Source: Stenotrophomonas maltophilia R551-3
GTDB taxonomy: Bacteria > Pseudomonadota > Gammaproteobacteria > Xanthomonadales > Xanthomonadaceae
DNA length: 64,000 nucleotides
Direction: 5' to 3'
Assembly (NCBI RefSeq): GCF_000020665.1
Contig: NC_011071.1
Span: 796,501-860,500, forward strand
Positions 17,539 to 26,005 of this stretch are shown piece after piece. How positions within the stretch are numbered: the first letter of the stretch is position 1; the number at the start of each line of letters is the position of its first letter. Made by a program: the position numbers and the translations under genes. A model generated the notes under the pieces. The model saw only the letters and a program-made list of their open reading frames with translations, was not told the origin of the DNA and made no database searches.

Positions 17539-18278
17539 GCCCATGCCTGCTGCCCGGCGGCATCGGCGATCAGGTCCTGGCGGATTTCCAGTTCCACGTG
17601 CACCAGGCCGCGGCCTTCGCCGTGCACCGGCACCGCGTAGTCGCTGGTACTGCTGACCGAATACGGTTCGTTGTCGCCCACCACCAGGTCGCCTTCGTCG
17701 CGCAGTGCCTGCAGCAGTGCATGCGCAAAGCGCGTGTCCTGGTGGTACAGCACGCCGGCATGCCACGGCCGCTGCGCGCCGTTCATCGCCGGGGTGAAGC
17801 TGTGCATCATCACCAGCAGGGTGGGGCGACGGGCATCGCGGCGTGCGTCCAGTTCGGCGTCGATGCGTGCGTGGTACGGCGCATGGATCGCATCAATGCG
17901 CTGTTGCCGCTGCGCCGCCGACAGACCTGCATTGCCCGGCACCACGGTGTGGTCGCTCACTTCCGGAATCAGTGTGGGCGAGGCCAGCGGGCGGTTGCAG
18001 TCGATCAGCAGCCGCGAATAGGTCTGTTCGATTGCCCAGGCATCCAGCCGTTCGGCCAGTGCGCGGGTGGTGCCGGCAATGCCGATGTCCCAGCCGATGT
18101 GGCGGTCCAGTTCGGCCTGTGGCAAGCCCAGGCCGGCGAGGGCACGCGGCACGTGCTGGCCGGCGTGGTCGGCCAGCAGCAGGTACGGTGACGCGCCTTG
18201 AGCCCGGTGGATCGCGTAGATTGCCGGATCATCGGCGCAAAGCAGCGCCGGCAGTGCGTGCAGGTCGGCGTCAGCCAC
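17481..18278 (-). CDS. N-formylglutamate amidohydrolase family protein
   Basis: A protein of 265 aa of the FGase family (PF05013). HAGQHVPRALAGLGLP near residue 38, IGWDIG near 61, the LIDCNRP motif near 92 and VMMHSFTPAMNG near 155 are the conserved blocks of the zinc-hydrolase core. No hut genes are adjacent, so the substrate may not be N-formylglutamate; relatives in similar settings are unassigned. It starts with GTG and overlaps the upstream NUDIX gene by eight bases, as the last gene of a four-gene operon. Its 3' end lies in a tandem duplication. Confidence 0.82.
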   Translation of the reverse strand: MADADLHALPALLCADDPAIYAIHRAQGASPYLLLADHAGQHVPRALAGLGLPQAELDRHIGWDIGIAGTTRALAERLDAWAIEQTYSRLLIDCNRPLASPTLIPEVSDHTVVPGNAGLSAAQRQQRIDAIHAPYHARIDAELDARRDARRPTLLVMMHSFTPAMNGAQRPWHAGVLYHQDTRFAHALLQALRDEGDLVVGDNEPYSVSSTSDYAVPVHGEGRGLVHVELEIRQDLIADAAGQQAWAERLARIFSALQPQLLAAG

Positions 18279-18825
18279 GCGGGCGCCCGTCCAGGTGATG
18301 CTCGATCATCCACAGTCCGGCCCACAGCTTGGCATCCAGCTCGTAGCCTTCGCCCATCTTCTGCACCAGCCACGCCGCCGCTTGTGCGCGCGGAATTTCG
18401 TGCACGGTGATGTCCTCGCTGTCGTCGCCGCCACCTTCGCCGATCCGGCGCAGGCCGGTGGCACGGACGAAGGCGATCTTCTCGGCGCTCGCGCCGGAGG
18501 AGGTCGGGCCGATCATCAGCACTTCGGCGTGATCGGCGGTCCAGCCGGTCTCTTCTTCCAGTTCGCGCACGGCCGAGACTTCGATCGACTCGCCGGCATC
18601 GATGTCGCCAACCAGGCCGGCCGGCATTTCGATGGTGGGGGCCTGCAGCGGCACGCGGAACTGTTCGACGAACAGCACCTTGTCCTCGGGGGTGACGGCG
18701 ATGATGATCGCCGCCAGGCCGCCAGCATGGGTGCGTTCGCTGTATTCCCAGGTGCCGCGCACCAGCATGCGCTGGTACTTGCCTTCGTAGACGACACGCG
18801 GGGCTTCGGTGTTGCGCTGGCTCAT
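18271..18825 (-). CDS. NUDIX hydrolase, ADP-ribose pyrophosphatase-like
   Basis: A protein of 184 aa with a full NUDIX box, GDIDAGE-x7-REL-EEETGW, near residues 73-95. The preceding EMPAGLV segment and the length match ADP-ribose/nucleotide-sugar pyrophosphatases of the NudF type, which hydrolyse ADP-ribose to AMP and ribose-5-phosphate. It overlaps the exonuclease gene by ATGA and the amidohydrolase gene by eight bases. The exact nucleotide substrate cannot be set from sequence. Confidence 0.87.
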   Translation of the reverse strand: MSQRNTEAPRVVYEGKYQRMLVRGTWEYSERTHAGGLAAIIIAVTPEDKVLFVEQFRVPLQAPTIEMPAGLVGDIDAGESIEVSAVRELEEETGWTADHAEVLMIGPTSSGASAEKIAFVRATGLRRIGEGGGDDSEDITVHEIPRAQAAAWLVQKMGEGYELDAKLWAGLWMIEHHLDGRPRG

Positions 18826-19772
18826 GCGGGCTCGCCGGAATTGGAAAAAGATGGAGTGGGAACGGGGTCGGCCACGCCTGCGGCATCGAACAGCCGGCGG
18901 CGGGTCGTCGGACCAAAGCGCAGGGTCTGGCACAGGCCAGCGAGCAGCTCCGGGTCGGCCGACTGGCGCAGCAGGCCGGGTTGGCTGCCCTCCAGCGGCG
19001 CGTCCAGCGCGATGGTGGTCAGCTGGCGCCAGAGCAGGGCGTGCTCGCGCTGCTCGCGCAGGCGCACCGCCATCTGTGCGGCGCCGCGCAGGCGCAGGAA
19101 CGGCACTTCGTCCAGACGTTCGTAGAGCACGTCCATGCTGCCGAAATGGGCCAGCAGCACCGCAGCGGACTTGCTGCCGACGCCGCTGACGCCGGGAATG
19201 TTGTCCACCGCATCGCCGCACAGCGCCAGGTAGTCGGCGATCTGGTGCGCGTGCACGCCGTGCCGTGCCTTCACGCCGGCCACGTCCCAGCGCTGGTTGC
19301 GGGCGTAGTCCCACTGTTCGTCGTGGTCGACCAGCAGCTGCGACAGGTCCTTGTCGGCGGAGATGATCACCCCGCGATGGCTGCCGCGGTGCACGTGCAG
19401 GGCGCTGCCGATCAGGTCGTCGGCCTCGTATTCGTGGTGGGCCAGCACGGCCAGGCCCAACGCCGCGCACAGCGCCTTGCAATGCACGAACTGGCGCTTC
19501 AGCGCTTCAGGAGCCGGATCACGGTTGGCCTTGTAGGCCGGATACAGCCGATGGCGGAAGCCGCTGTCGAGCGCTTCGTCGAAGGCGATGGCGATGTGCC
19601 GCGGGCGCTCGCGCTCCAGCAGATCGAGCAGGAAGCGGGCGAAGCCGTGCACGGCATTGGTCGGCCAGCCCTGGCTGTCCTGGAACTCGTCCGGCAGCGA
19701 ATGCCAGGCGCGGAACACATAGATGCTGGCATCGACCAGGTACAGCGACGGCGGCGGAGCCGGCAGGGTCAT
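18822..19772 (-). CDS. 5'-3' exonuclease / flap endonuclease-like protein
   Basis: A protein of 316 aa with the PIN-like 5'-nuclease domain and H3TH motif of DNA polymerase I N-terminal domains, without a polymerase part. It shows LVDASIYVFRAWH near residue 11, acidic metal ligands in AIAFDEA near 64, EYEADDLIG near 115, ISADKDLSQL near 139, and the H3TH segment GDAVDNIPGVSGVGSKSA near 185. It is longer than E. coli ExoIX (Xni) and keeps all visible acidic residues, so it is probably active on flap or 5'-end DNA or RNA. It overlaps both neighbours by four bases. Confidence 0.87.
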   Translation of the reverse strand: MTLPAPPPSLYLVDASIYVFRAWHSLPDEFQDSQGWPTNAVHGFARFLLDLLERERPRHIAIAFDEALDSGFRHRLYPAYKANRDPAPEALKRQFVHCKALCAALGLAVLAHHEYEADDLIGSALHVHRGSHRGVIISADKDLSQLLVDHDEQWDYARNQRWDVAGVKARHGVHAHQIADYLALCGDAVDNIPGVSGVGSKSAAVLLAHFGSMDVLYERLDEVPFLRLRGAAQMAVRLREQREHALLWRQLTTIALDAPLEGSQPGLLRQSADPELLAGLCQTLRFGPTTRRRLFDAAGVADPVPTPSFSNSGEPA

Positions 19773-20350
19773 GCCGGCGGCGTCCAGTCGCGCAGCAGGG
19801 CCGCCGGGTCGGGGCGCTCGCGCTCGGGAACATCGGCCTTGGGCGTACCAATGTGGATGAAACCGGCGATGCCCTCGCCCTCGACCAGGCCCAGATGGGC
19901 CTGCACGACCGGATCGAAGGCCATCCAGGCGGTCAGCCACTGCGCGCCGAAGCCCAGCGCCTGCGCGGCCTGCAGCAGGGCGAAGCAGACGCAGCCGGCG
20001 GTCATCAGCTGTTCCTGTTCGGGCACCTTCGGGTCCGGGCGCGGGCTGGCCACCACCACGATCACCAGCGGGGCGTGGCTGAAACGCTGGCGGTCCTTCT
20101 CGAATACCGCCTCGCCGGCATGCGGGTCGCGCTGGCGGCTGCGCTCGGCCAGAAAGTCGCCCAGAGTGTGACGTGCATCGCCGGCGATCTTTAGGAAGCG
20201 GAACGGCACGCGCTTGCCGTGATCGGGCACGCGTACTGCTGAAGCCAGCATCCGCTGCAGGGTGGCCGGATCTGGTCCGGGCTCGCCCAGTTGCCGCGAA
20301 GGCACTGAGCGGCGGGCATCCAGGGCAAGCAGGGCAGCGGGGTCGGGCAT
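19769..20350 (-). CDS. Nitroreductase family protein (YdjA-like)
   Basis: A protein of 193 aa matching the YdjA branch of FMN-dependent nitroreductases. It has the ARRSVPSRQL N-terminus that contacts FMN phosphate, the VRVPDHGKRVPFRFLKI segment near 40, and the GAQWLTAWMAFDP segment near 135. It probably reduces nitro or quinone compounds with NAD(P)H; the natural substrate is unknown. It is the first gene of an overlapped operon with exonuclease, NUDIX and amidohydrolase genes. Confidence 0.87.
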   Translation of the reverse strand: MPDPAALLALDARRSVPSRQLGEPGPDPATLQRMLASAVRVPDHGKRVPFRFLKIAGDARHTLGDFLAERSRQRDPHAGEAVFEKDRQRFSHAPLVIVVVASPRPDPKVPEQEQLMTAGCVCFALLQAAQALGFGAQWLTAWMAFDPVVQAHLGLVEGEGIAGFIHIGTPKADVPERERPDPAALLRDWTPPA

Positions 20351-20380
20351 GGAGTATTAACCGGTCGTCACGGGTGTTTG

Positions 20381-20386
20381 ATTATA
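20381..20386 (-). promoter_or_regulatory. -10 element for the nitroreductase operon
   Basis: On the minus strand, TATAAT matches the consensus -10 hexamer exactly, 31 bases before the ATG at 20350. No good -35 is visible at the expected distance. Confidence 0.5.
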
Positions 20387-20604
20387 GTCGGGGCGGCCAA
20401 TGGCACCGTCTGTGTCGCGTCCGGACCCTGAATATCAAACTGTGATGAACATCATGCCACTGGCGGGAAACGGACGACCGCTTCCCCTCGCCTCATGGGC
20501 CTTGCACCGCTTACGATATCTGTCTTGCCGGGCCGCCGGTCATGAGGTTTGAAGTGAGGACTGTTTCACTGTCCGTGACGGGCTGGCCGGCCTACCATCG
20601 ACGT

Positions 20605-20627
20605 ACCGGTACATGGGGTGTACCGGT
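20605..20627. promoter_or_regulatory. Perfect palindrome upstream of the DUF1631 gene
   Basis: ACCGGTACA-TGGGG-TGTACCGGT is a perfect nine-base inverted repeat, 55 bases before the start at 20682. It could be an operator or an RNA hairpin. The rest of the divergent region 20351-20681 holds no gene; a half-matching Clp-type site (TGTGA-N6-TCATG) lies at 20441-20456. Confidence 0.45.
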
Positions 20628-20681
20628 CGTCGTGATGTCCATGTTGTCTGTCGTACCAGAGAAGGTGGGGAGCCTTCCCGA

Positions 20682-23003
20682 ATGATGAGCGCGCCCACAC
20701 CGATGGGATCGCCGGGCCGTGACCCGGCACAGCTCCAGCGTGCCCGGGAGGTGGTCCTGCCTGCCCTGTGCCAGGCCTTCGGGGCCGCACTGGCGCGTTT
20801 CGACGATGCCCTGTTCGACCGCGCCGGCAATGCTGGCTCGTCGCAGCTGCTGTTCCTGGATGCGATGCGCGAGCTGCGCCGCCGCCGTGAGGACATCGCC
20901 GCCGCCTTCGCCGGCCACCTGCAGCGGGCCTGGGATGCGCTGGCCAGCGGGGAGCCGTTGTCGGCCGAGGCGACCCTGTCGGGCCCGGCCGAGGATGGTC
21001 TCAGCCTGCTGGATGAGCATGTACTGGAGTCGCGGCTGGCGGTGCGCAATTTCGCGACCGTGCTGCTGCGCGACTTCAAGCCGGTGCTGGCGCGGCTGGA
21101 CCGCCGCCTGGGCCGCTTGATCGGCGGCGCCGAGCTGGATGCCGACCACAACCCGGTCAGCCCCGAACACCTGGGCGTGGCCATCCATGAGGCCTTTGCC
21201 GGTTGCGAGCTGGCGCCGGAAGTGCACCTGGTGCTGATCAAGCTGTGCGAGCGCGACCTGCGCGCGCCGGTCGGCCGTATCTACGAGAAGCTGGACGAAC
21301 AACTGGCTGCCGCCGGGGTGATGTCGCAGATGGGGGCGCCGCGACGTCCGCTGTCGGCTGCGCCCGAGCCGCGGATGCCTTCGGGCCTGGACGACCTGGT
21401 CGAGCAGCGTCAGGGCGGGGGTTTCGATACTGAATCCGGCGACGACGAACAGGCCGCACCGGCCTGGGCGCAGCGCTTTGCCGCACGCTGGTCCGAGCGC
21501 CGCGGCCACATGCAGCAGCACCTGGATGGCGAAGACGGCGGCACCGGCGAGGCCTACACGGGCCAGCAGGGCATGCTGCTGGAGGCGCTGCACGAACTGC
21601 TGCAGCAGACCCGCCACGTGCGCGAGGACGCGACGTCGGCTGCACAGGTCGCTGTTGGCCAGCATCGCCCCTTGAGCCAGCGCGAGATGATGTCGGTGCT
21701 GTCGCTGCTGCAGGCCACGCCCAGCGCAACTCTGCGCGCAGCCATTGGCGAGGACGGCGAATCGCTGGCGCAGCGGCTGAAGAGCGAAGTGCTGTCCAGC
21801 GCCACCCGGCTTGGCGTCGACCCCGGCCAGAGCCGGCTGGATCCGCAGGACGAAGATGCGATCGACCTGGTCGGCATGTTGTTCGACGTGATGCTGGACG
21901 AACGCGAACTGGAAGGCCGCTCGCGCGAACTGATCGGTCGCCTGGTAGTGCCCTTCGTCAAGGTCGCCATGCTCGATCGCCGCATGTTCGTGCAGAAGAC
22001 CCACCCGGCGCGCAAGCTGCTCAACTCACTAGCCGAGGCCTGCGAAGGCAACACCGGCGAGAGCCAGGCCGAGCGCATGCTGATGGCCAAGGTCGAGGAG
22101 ATCATCGAGCGCCTGGTGGCCGAGTTCAACGAGAACCTGGCGATCTTCCTGACCCTGGAAGAAGAATTCCGCGAATTCCTGGTGCAGCATCGTCGCCGTG
22201 TGGAAATTGCCGAGCGTCGCGCCGCCGAAACGCAGCGCGGCCAGGAAAAGCTGGAAATGGCCCGCAGCCGTGCCGGCGCCGAACTGGACCGCCGCATCGG
22301 CGATGCCACCCTGCCGTCGGCCATTGCCGAGTTCCTGCGCCAGCCATGGCAGCACCACCTGACCCTGGCGCTGCTGCGCGAGGGCGAGGACGGGGCATCG
22401 GTGGCCGAAGCGTTGAGCTTGGGCGATGGCCTGCTGGAAGAAGTAGCCGAAGCGCGCCGCCAGATCGTCGGCAAGCCGTGGCTGCAGGCCTGGCAGCCGG
22501 TACTGGCCAAAGTATTCGCCAGCGTCGGCGTGCATGGCGATGCGGCCACCGCCGCCATCGATGCGCTGCATGACACCCTGCAGGGCATTGCTGAATCGCG
22601 GCCGGAACTGCAGCGCGCGCTGCCGGAGCTGCCGCAGGTCGCGCTGCCGACGCCGCCGGTGGCCGAGTCGCCGGCGGTGGAGTTGAGTGGCCAGATCAAT
22701 GCTGATGATTTCGACAACGTCGACGCCGATCGCTTCCGTCGCATGGAGATCGGCAACTGGCTGGACTTCGTCGACAAGGATGGCAAGGTCCAGGCCGGCA
22801 AGCTGTCCTGGATCAGCCCGATTTCCTCGCGCCTGCTGTTCGTCAACCGCCGTGGCGTGCGTTTCTGCGTGGCTTCGCCGGAGGAACTGGCGGTGATGGT
22901 GCGGTTGGGCCGCCTGCGCGCCCATGTTGACGATGGCGCCTTCGACAGCGCCATGCAGGGCGTGATCGATCGGCTGGACCCGGGCAGCGCCACCCTGCAC
23001 TGA
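20682..23003 (+). CDS. DUF1631 domain protein
   Basis: A large soluble protein of 773 aa matching the DUF1631 family (PF07793), found mainly in Pseudomonas, Xanthomonas and relatives. It is mostly helical, with a charged stretch predicted as coiled coil near residues 490-545 (EFREFLVQHRRRVEIAERRA). The last 110 residues are beta-rich (MEIGNWLDFVDKDGKVQ, then WISPISSRLLFVNRRGV) and resemble a PilZ-like or DUF1631 C-terminal barrel. Its function is unknown, and this is a single-gene unit. The ATG at 20685 is an alternative start. GGTGGGGAG lies upstream. Confidence 0.83.
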   Translation: MMSAPTPMGSPGRDPAQLQRAREVVLPALCQAFGAALARFDDALFDRAGNAGSSQLLFLDAMRELRRRREDIAAAFAGHLQRAWDALASGEPLSAEATLSGPAEDGLSLLDEHVLESRLAVRNFATVLLRDFKPVLARLDRRLGRLIGGAELDADHNPVSPEHLGVAIHEAFAGCELAPEVHLVLIKLCERDLRAPVGRIYEKLDEQLAAAGVMSQMGAPRRPLSAAPEPRMPSGLDDLVEQRQGGGFDTESGDDEQAAPAWAQRFAARWSERRGHMQQHLDGEDGGTGEAYTGQQGMLLEALHELLQQTRHVREDATSAAQVAVGQHRPLSQREMMSVLSLLQATPSATLRAAIGEDGESLAQRLKSEVLSSATRLGVDPGQSRLDPQDEDAIDLVGMLFDVMLDERELEGRSRELIGRLVVPFVKVAMLDRRMFVQKTHPARKLLNSLAEACEGNTGESQAERMLMAKVEEIIERLVAEFNENLAIFLTLEEEFREFLVQHRRRVEIAERRAAETQRGQEKLEMARSRAGAELDRRIGDATLPSAIAEFLRQPWQHHLTLALLREGEDGASVAEALSLGDGLLEEVAEARRQIVGKPWLQAWQPVLAKVFASVGVHGDAATAAIDALHDTLQGIAESRPELQRALPELPQVALPTPPVAESPAVELSGQINADDFDNVDADRFRRMEIGNWLDFVDKDGKVQAGKLSWISPISSRLLFVNRRGVRFCVASPEELAVMVRLGRLRAHVDDGAFDSAMQGVIDRLDPGSATLH

Positions 23004-23055
23004 GCAGTGGCGGCCTGCTAGGATCGGGAAAACACACCGATCAGCGGGGACCTGC

Positions 23056-24135
23056 ATGGCCGTGGCGTTGCTGGGGATCAAGGAGACCGCGCCGGGCGAG
23101 CGGCGCGTGGCACTGACGCCGGAAACCGCGCGCAAGCTCGGTGCGCTGGGCGTCAGCGTCTGGTACGAAGCCGGTGCCGGCCTTGCCGCAGGCTTCACCG
23201 ATGCTGCCTATGACGATGCCGGCGCGCGGGTCTTCGACGCCAGCCGCTGGGGCGAGATCGACATCCTGCTGTGCGTGCAGGCGCCGCCGGCGGCGGTGCT
23301 GGGGCAGCTCAAGCCCGCTGCCAGCGTGGTCGGCCTGCTGGCCCCGGCCAGCGACCCGGCCCTGGCCGCGTTGGCCAGTGACGACCGTCTGTACCTGTTC
23401 CCCCTGCAGCAGCTGCCACGCACCACCCGCGCGCAAGCGATGGACGTGCTCAGCTCGCAGGCCGGCATGGCCGGTTACAAGGCCGCGCTGATCGCGGCCG
23501 AGCGCGCACCGCGCTTCTTCCCGATGCTGACCACCGCCGCCGGAACCGTGCGTCCGGCCAAGGTGCTGGTAATCGGTGCCGGCGTGGCCGGCCTGCAGGC
23601 CATCGCCACCGCGCGCCGCCTTGGCGCGCAGGTGGAAGGTTTCGACGTGCGTCCGGAAACCCGCGAGCAGATCCAGTCGCTGGGCGCGCGCTTCCTCGAC
23701 CTGGGCGTCAGCGCGGCCGGCGAAGGCGGCTATGCGCGTGCGTTGACCGATGAGGAACGCGCCGAGCAGCAGCGCCGGCTGGCCGACCACCTGCGCAGCG
23801 TGGACGTGGTGATCTGTACGGCGGCGGTACCGGGGCGCCCGGCACCGACGATCGTGACCGCGGCGATGGTGGAAGGCATGGCCACCGGCAGCGCGATCGT
23901 TGATCTGGCCGCCGAAAGTGGCGGCAACTGCGCGCTGACCCGGCCGGGCGAGTGCATCGAGCACCGGGGTGTGACCATCGATGGCCCGCTTGGCCTGGCC
24001 AGCCGCGGCGCGACCCAGGCCAGCGAGATGTACGCGCGCAACCTGCTCAACTTCGTCGCGCTGTTCGTGCGCGAGGGCCAGCTCGCCTTCGACTGGGACG
24101 ACGAGCTGTTGGCGAAGACGCGCTGGCAGGCGTGA
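23056..24135 (+). CDS. pntAA: NAD(P) transhydrogenase subunit alpha, part 1 (PntAA)
   Basis: A protein of 359 aa corresponding to the NAD(H)-binding domain I of proton-translocating transhydrogenase. It starts with the typical IKETAPGERRVALTPE, carries RPAKVLVIGAGVAGLQAIATARRLG near residue 165 (Rossmann NAD site) and GFDVRPETREQIQSLGA after it. It transfers hydride between NADH and NADP+, coupled to proton entry. It is separated from pntAB and pntB by 1.5 kb containing three genes on the opposite strand, which is not the usual contiguous arrangement. Confidence 0.93.
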   Translation: MAVALLGIKETAPGERRVALTPETARKLGALGVSVWYEAGAGLAAGFTDAAYDDAGARVFDASRWGEIDILLCVQAPPAAVLGQLKPAASVVGLLAPASDPALAALASDDRLYLFPLQQLPRTTRAQAMDVLSSQAGMAGYKAALIAAERAPRFFPMLTTAAGTVRPAKVLVIGAGVAGLQAIATARRLGAQVEGFDVRPETREQIQSLGARFLDLGVSAAGEGGYARALTDEERAEQQRRLADHLRSVDVVICTAAVPGRPAPTIVTAAMVEGMATGSAIVDLAAESGGNCALTRPGECIEHRGVTIDGPLGLASRGATQASEMYARNLLNFVALFVREGQLAFDWDDELLAKTRWQA

Positions 24136-24139
24136 GCCG

Positions 24140-24207
24140 GTAGCGCCGGGCCATGCCCGGCGAGCGCAGCGGCAGGCATTGGATCCGCCGGGCATGGCCC
24201 GGCGCTA
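24140..24207. repeat. SMAG-type dimer between convergent pntAA and the DUF3106 gene
   Basis: GTAGCGCCGGGCCATGCCCG faces its complement ending GGCGCTAC. It lies between convergent stop codons and may serve as a bidirectional terminator. Confidence 0.88.
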
Positions 24208-24212
24208 CCGTG

Positions 24213-24674
24213 TTATCGCGGCTTTGCCGGCGGCGGATTTTCCCGCACCCAGTCCTTGCGCTGTTCCGGCGTCATCTGTGACCAGCGCTCGCGCAGGGCG
24301 TCGCGCTGTGCGGGTGGCAAGTCACGCATCTGACCGAACAGGGCACGTGCCTGCTCGCGCTGCTCCGGGCTCATGTGTTCGAAGCGGCGTAGCCCACGGC
24401 GGGCCTTGTCGCGTTCCTCCGGACTCATCGATTGCCAACGCTGGCCATGCGAGAGCATGCGTTGGCGCTGGCCAGCGTCGGCGCTGTTCCAGCGGTCGCG
24501 CAGCGGCGCCAGCAGGGATTCGCGCTGGGCGTCGCTCAGTTGTTCCCATGCCGGCAGCGGTGCGGTCGGCATGGGACGCGTGGCAGGGGCGGGTGCGGCG
24601 CTCTGTGCCAGCGCTGGGACGGCTGGTAACAGCGACAGGGCCAGCAAGAGTGGCAGGGTATGCAGTCGGGACAT
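24213..24674 (-). CDS. DUF3106 domain protein, secreted
   Basis: A protein of 153 aa with a signal peptide (residues 1-24, ending VPALAQS) followed by a Pro/Ala linker. It then has repeats of the type MSPEERDKARRGLRRFEHMS, LPPAQRDALRERW and MTPEQRKDW. These W/P-E-x-R repeats define DUF3106, probably periplasmic helical repeats related to the CpxP/Spy-type LTxxQ motif proteins. It is the third gene of the ECF sigma cassette and starts four bases after the membrane-protein gene. A stress-sensor or chaperone role is only an inference. Confidence 0.8.
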   Translation of the reverse strand: MSRLHTLPLLLALSLLPAVPALAQSAAPAPATRPMPTAPLPAWEQLSDAQRESLLAPLRDRWNSADAGQRQRMLSHGQRWQSMSPEERDKARRGLRRFEHMSPEQREQARALFGQMRDLPPAQRDALRERWSQMTPEQRKDWVRENPPPAKPR

Positions 24675-24678
24675 GGGT

Positions 24679-25005
24679 TCACTCCATCGCCAGGTCGTTG
24701 TCGCCCAGCCACAGGTACAGATCGGGATTCTCGTCGTACAGCGCGCTGTTGTCTTCCACTGCCGCAAGCACCGGTGCCGGCGCAGGGCCCGTCAGCGTGC
24801 CATGGCCGGTGAACTGCAGGCCGATACCCAGTGCCACCACCAGCGAACAGGCGCTGGCCAGCCACCAGCGCCAGCGCCCGCGATGGGCCGCGCCGGCGCC
24901 ATGGCGGGCCTGGCGCAGCCGTGCCATCGTCGCCGGCGACAACGCCTGCAGCGACTGCGCGTGCAGGCTGCGCAGGGTGTCATCGGAGGGCAGGGAGCGG
25001 TTCAC
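24679..25005 (-). CDS. Single-pass membrane protein, candidate anti-sigma factor
   Basis: A protein of 108 aa with a cytoplasmic N-terminal part (1-45), one transmembrane segment (about 47-65, WWLASACSLVVALGIGL) and a short periplasmic tail with acidic residues (ENPDLYLWLGDNDLAME). It starts with GTG inside the stop of the sigma factor gene (GTGA overlap). That position and topology suggest an anti-sigma factor. It is similar in layout to DUF3619 proteins found between sigma factor and DUF3106 genes in other Proteobacteria. No zinc-binding anti-sigma (HxxxCxxC) motif is visible. Confidence 0.72.
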   Translation of the reverse strand: MNRSLPSDDTLRSLHAQSLQALSPATMARLRQARHGAGAAHRGRWRWWLASACSLVVALGIGLQFTGHGTLTGPAPAPVLAAVEDNSALYDENPDLYLWLGDNDLAME

Positions 25006-25586
25006 GGGTGGGTCTCCAGGTAGTCCTGCAGCGCCTGCCGGGCGCGTGCCAGATGGGTTTTTACCGCGCCTTCGCTGCAGCCCATGGCGCGGGCGGTGGT
25101 GGCTCCGTCCAGGTCCTGCAGCACGCGCAGGGTGAACGCCTCGCGCTGACGGGCGGGCAGGGTGCGCAGTGCCTGCACCAGCTGCTGGTACTGCTGATGC
25201 TGCTCATGCGCCTGCGACGGGTCGGGGCCGGGGTCGGCCCAGTCGATCTCGCCGCCGTCGGCGTCCTGGTTGTCACGCCAGAACGGCAGGCGGAAGCGAC
25301 GCCGGCGCTGCAGGTCGATCACCCGCCGGCGCAGGATGCTCCAGAACAGCGGTGCCCATTCGACGGCCGGCTTGTCGGCGTAGTCCAGCATGCGCAGCAG
25401 GGCATCCTGCACCGCGTCCAGCGCATCCTCGCGCTGGCGCAGGCCGGCCTCGGCAAAGCGGAACGCACGCGGGCCGACGCTGGCCAGGAACGCCTCCAGC
25501 GATGCCGGCAGGGCATCGGTCTCGGCGCTCGGGGGGAGGGGGCTGCTCACCAGCACAGGGTACGGTTCCTCGCTCGGGGTCACCAT
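25002..25586 (-). CDS. ECF-type RNA polymerase sigma factor
   Basis: A protein of 194 aa with sigma-70 region 2 (AEAGLRQREDALDAVQDALLRML, residues about 47-70, then RRRVIDLQRR near 93) and region 4 (LPARQREAFTLRVLQDLD near 145 and the GCSEGAVKTHLARARQ recognition helix near 170). It directs a small set of promoters, probably for envelope or redox stress, and is coupled to the membrane protein that follows. A TTG start six bases upstream is possible. The cassette lies between pntAA and pntAB on the other strand. Confidence 0.87.
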   Translation of the reverse strand: MVTPSEEPYPVLVSSPLPPSAETDALPASLEAFLASVGPRAFRFAEAGLRQREDALDAVQDALLRMLDYADKPAVEWAPLFWSILRRRVIDLQRRRRFRLPFWRDNQDADGGEIDWADPGPDPSQAHEQHQQYQQLVQALRTLPARQREAFTLRVLQDLDGATTARAMGCSEGAVKTHLARARQALQDYLETHP

Positions 25587-25684
25587 CGACAACGCGTGAG
25601 CGCGGCTTTGGTTGACGCCGGGCGCGCGCCGGGTTCAGCCCATGGTTATGATGGGGCGACGAAGACAGAGCGGGAGCGTTGCCA

Positions 25685-26005
25685 GTGAGTGACGGGTTCG
25701 TAGCGCTGTACATCTTCATGCTGGCGGCCATTGCCGGCCACGTGATCATTTCGCGGGTGCCGGTGATCCTGCATACCCCGCTGATGTCGGGTTCCAACTT
25801 CATCCACGGCATCGTGCTGATCGGCGCGATGGTGGTGCTGGGTCACGCGCAGACGCCGTTGGAAAAGGCGCTGGGCTTCCTCGCCGTGGTGCTCGGTGCC
25901 GGCAATGCCGCCGGTGGCTACGTGGTCACCGCGCGCATGCTGGAAATGTTCAAGCCGAGTGCGCCCAAGCGCGGCAAGGACGAACCGAAGGAGCCGCAGG
26001 CTTGA
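25685..26005 (+). CDS. pntAB: NAD(P) transhydrogenase subunit alpha, part 2 (PntAB)
   Basis: A membrane protein of 106 aa with three hydrophobic segments (about 5-23, 38-56, 61-85). It corresponds to the membrane part of the alpha subunit, with TPLMSGSNFIHGIVLIGA as the conserved core. Together with PntB it forms the proton channel. GTG at 25685 is preferred over a TTG six bases upstream because GGGAGCG lies at a suitable distance. It overlaps pntB by four bases. Confidence 0.92.
   Translation: MSDGFVALYIFMLAAIAGHVIISRVPVILHTPLMSGSNFIHGIVLIGAMVVLGHAQTPLEKALGFLAVVLGAGNAAGGYVVTARMLEMFKPSAPKRGKDEPKEPQA

Noticed and set aside
20441..20456. Clp (CRP-like) binding site, TGTGA-N6-TCATG
   Set aside because: Only the left half matches the consensus; the right half has two mismatches. 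Too weak to list as a feature.
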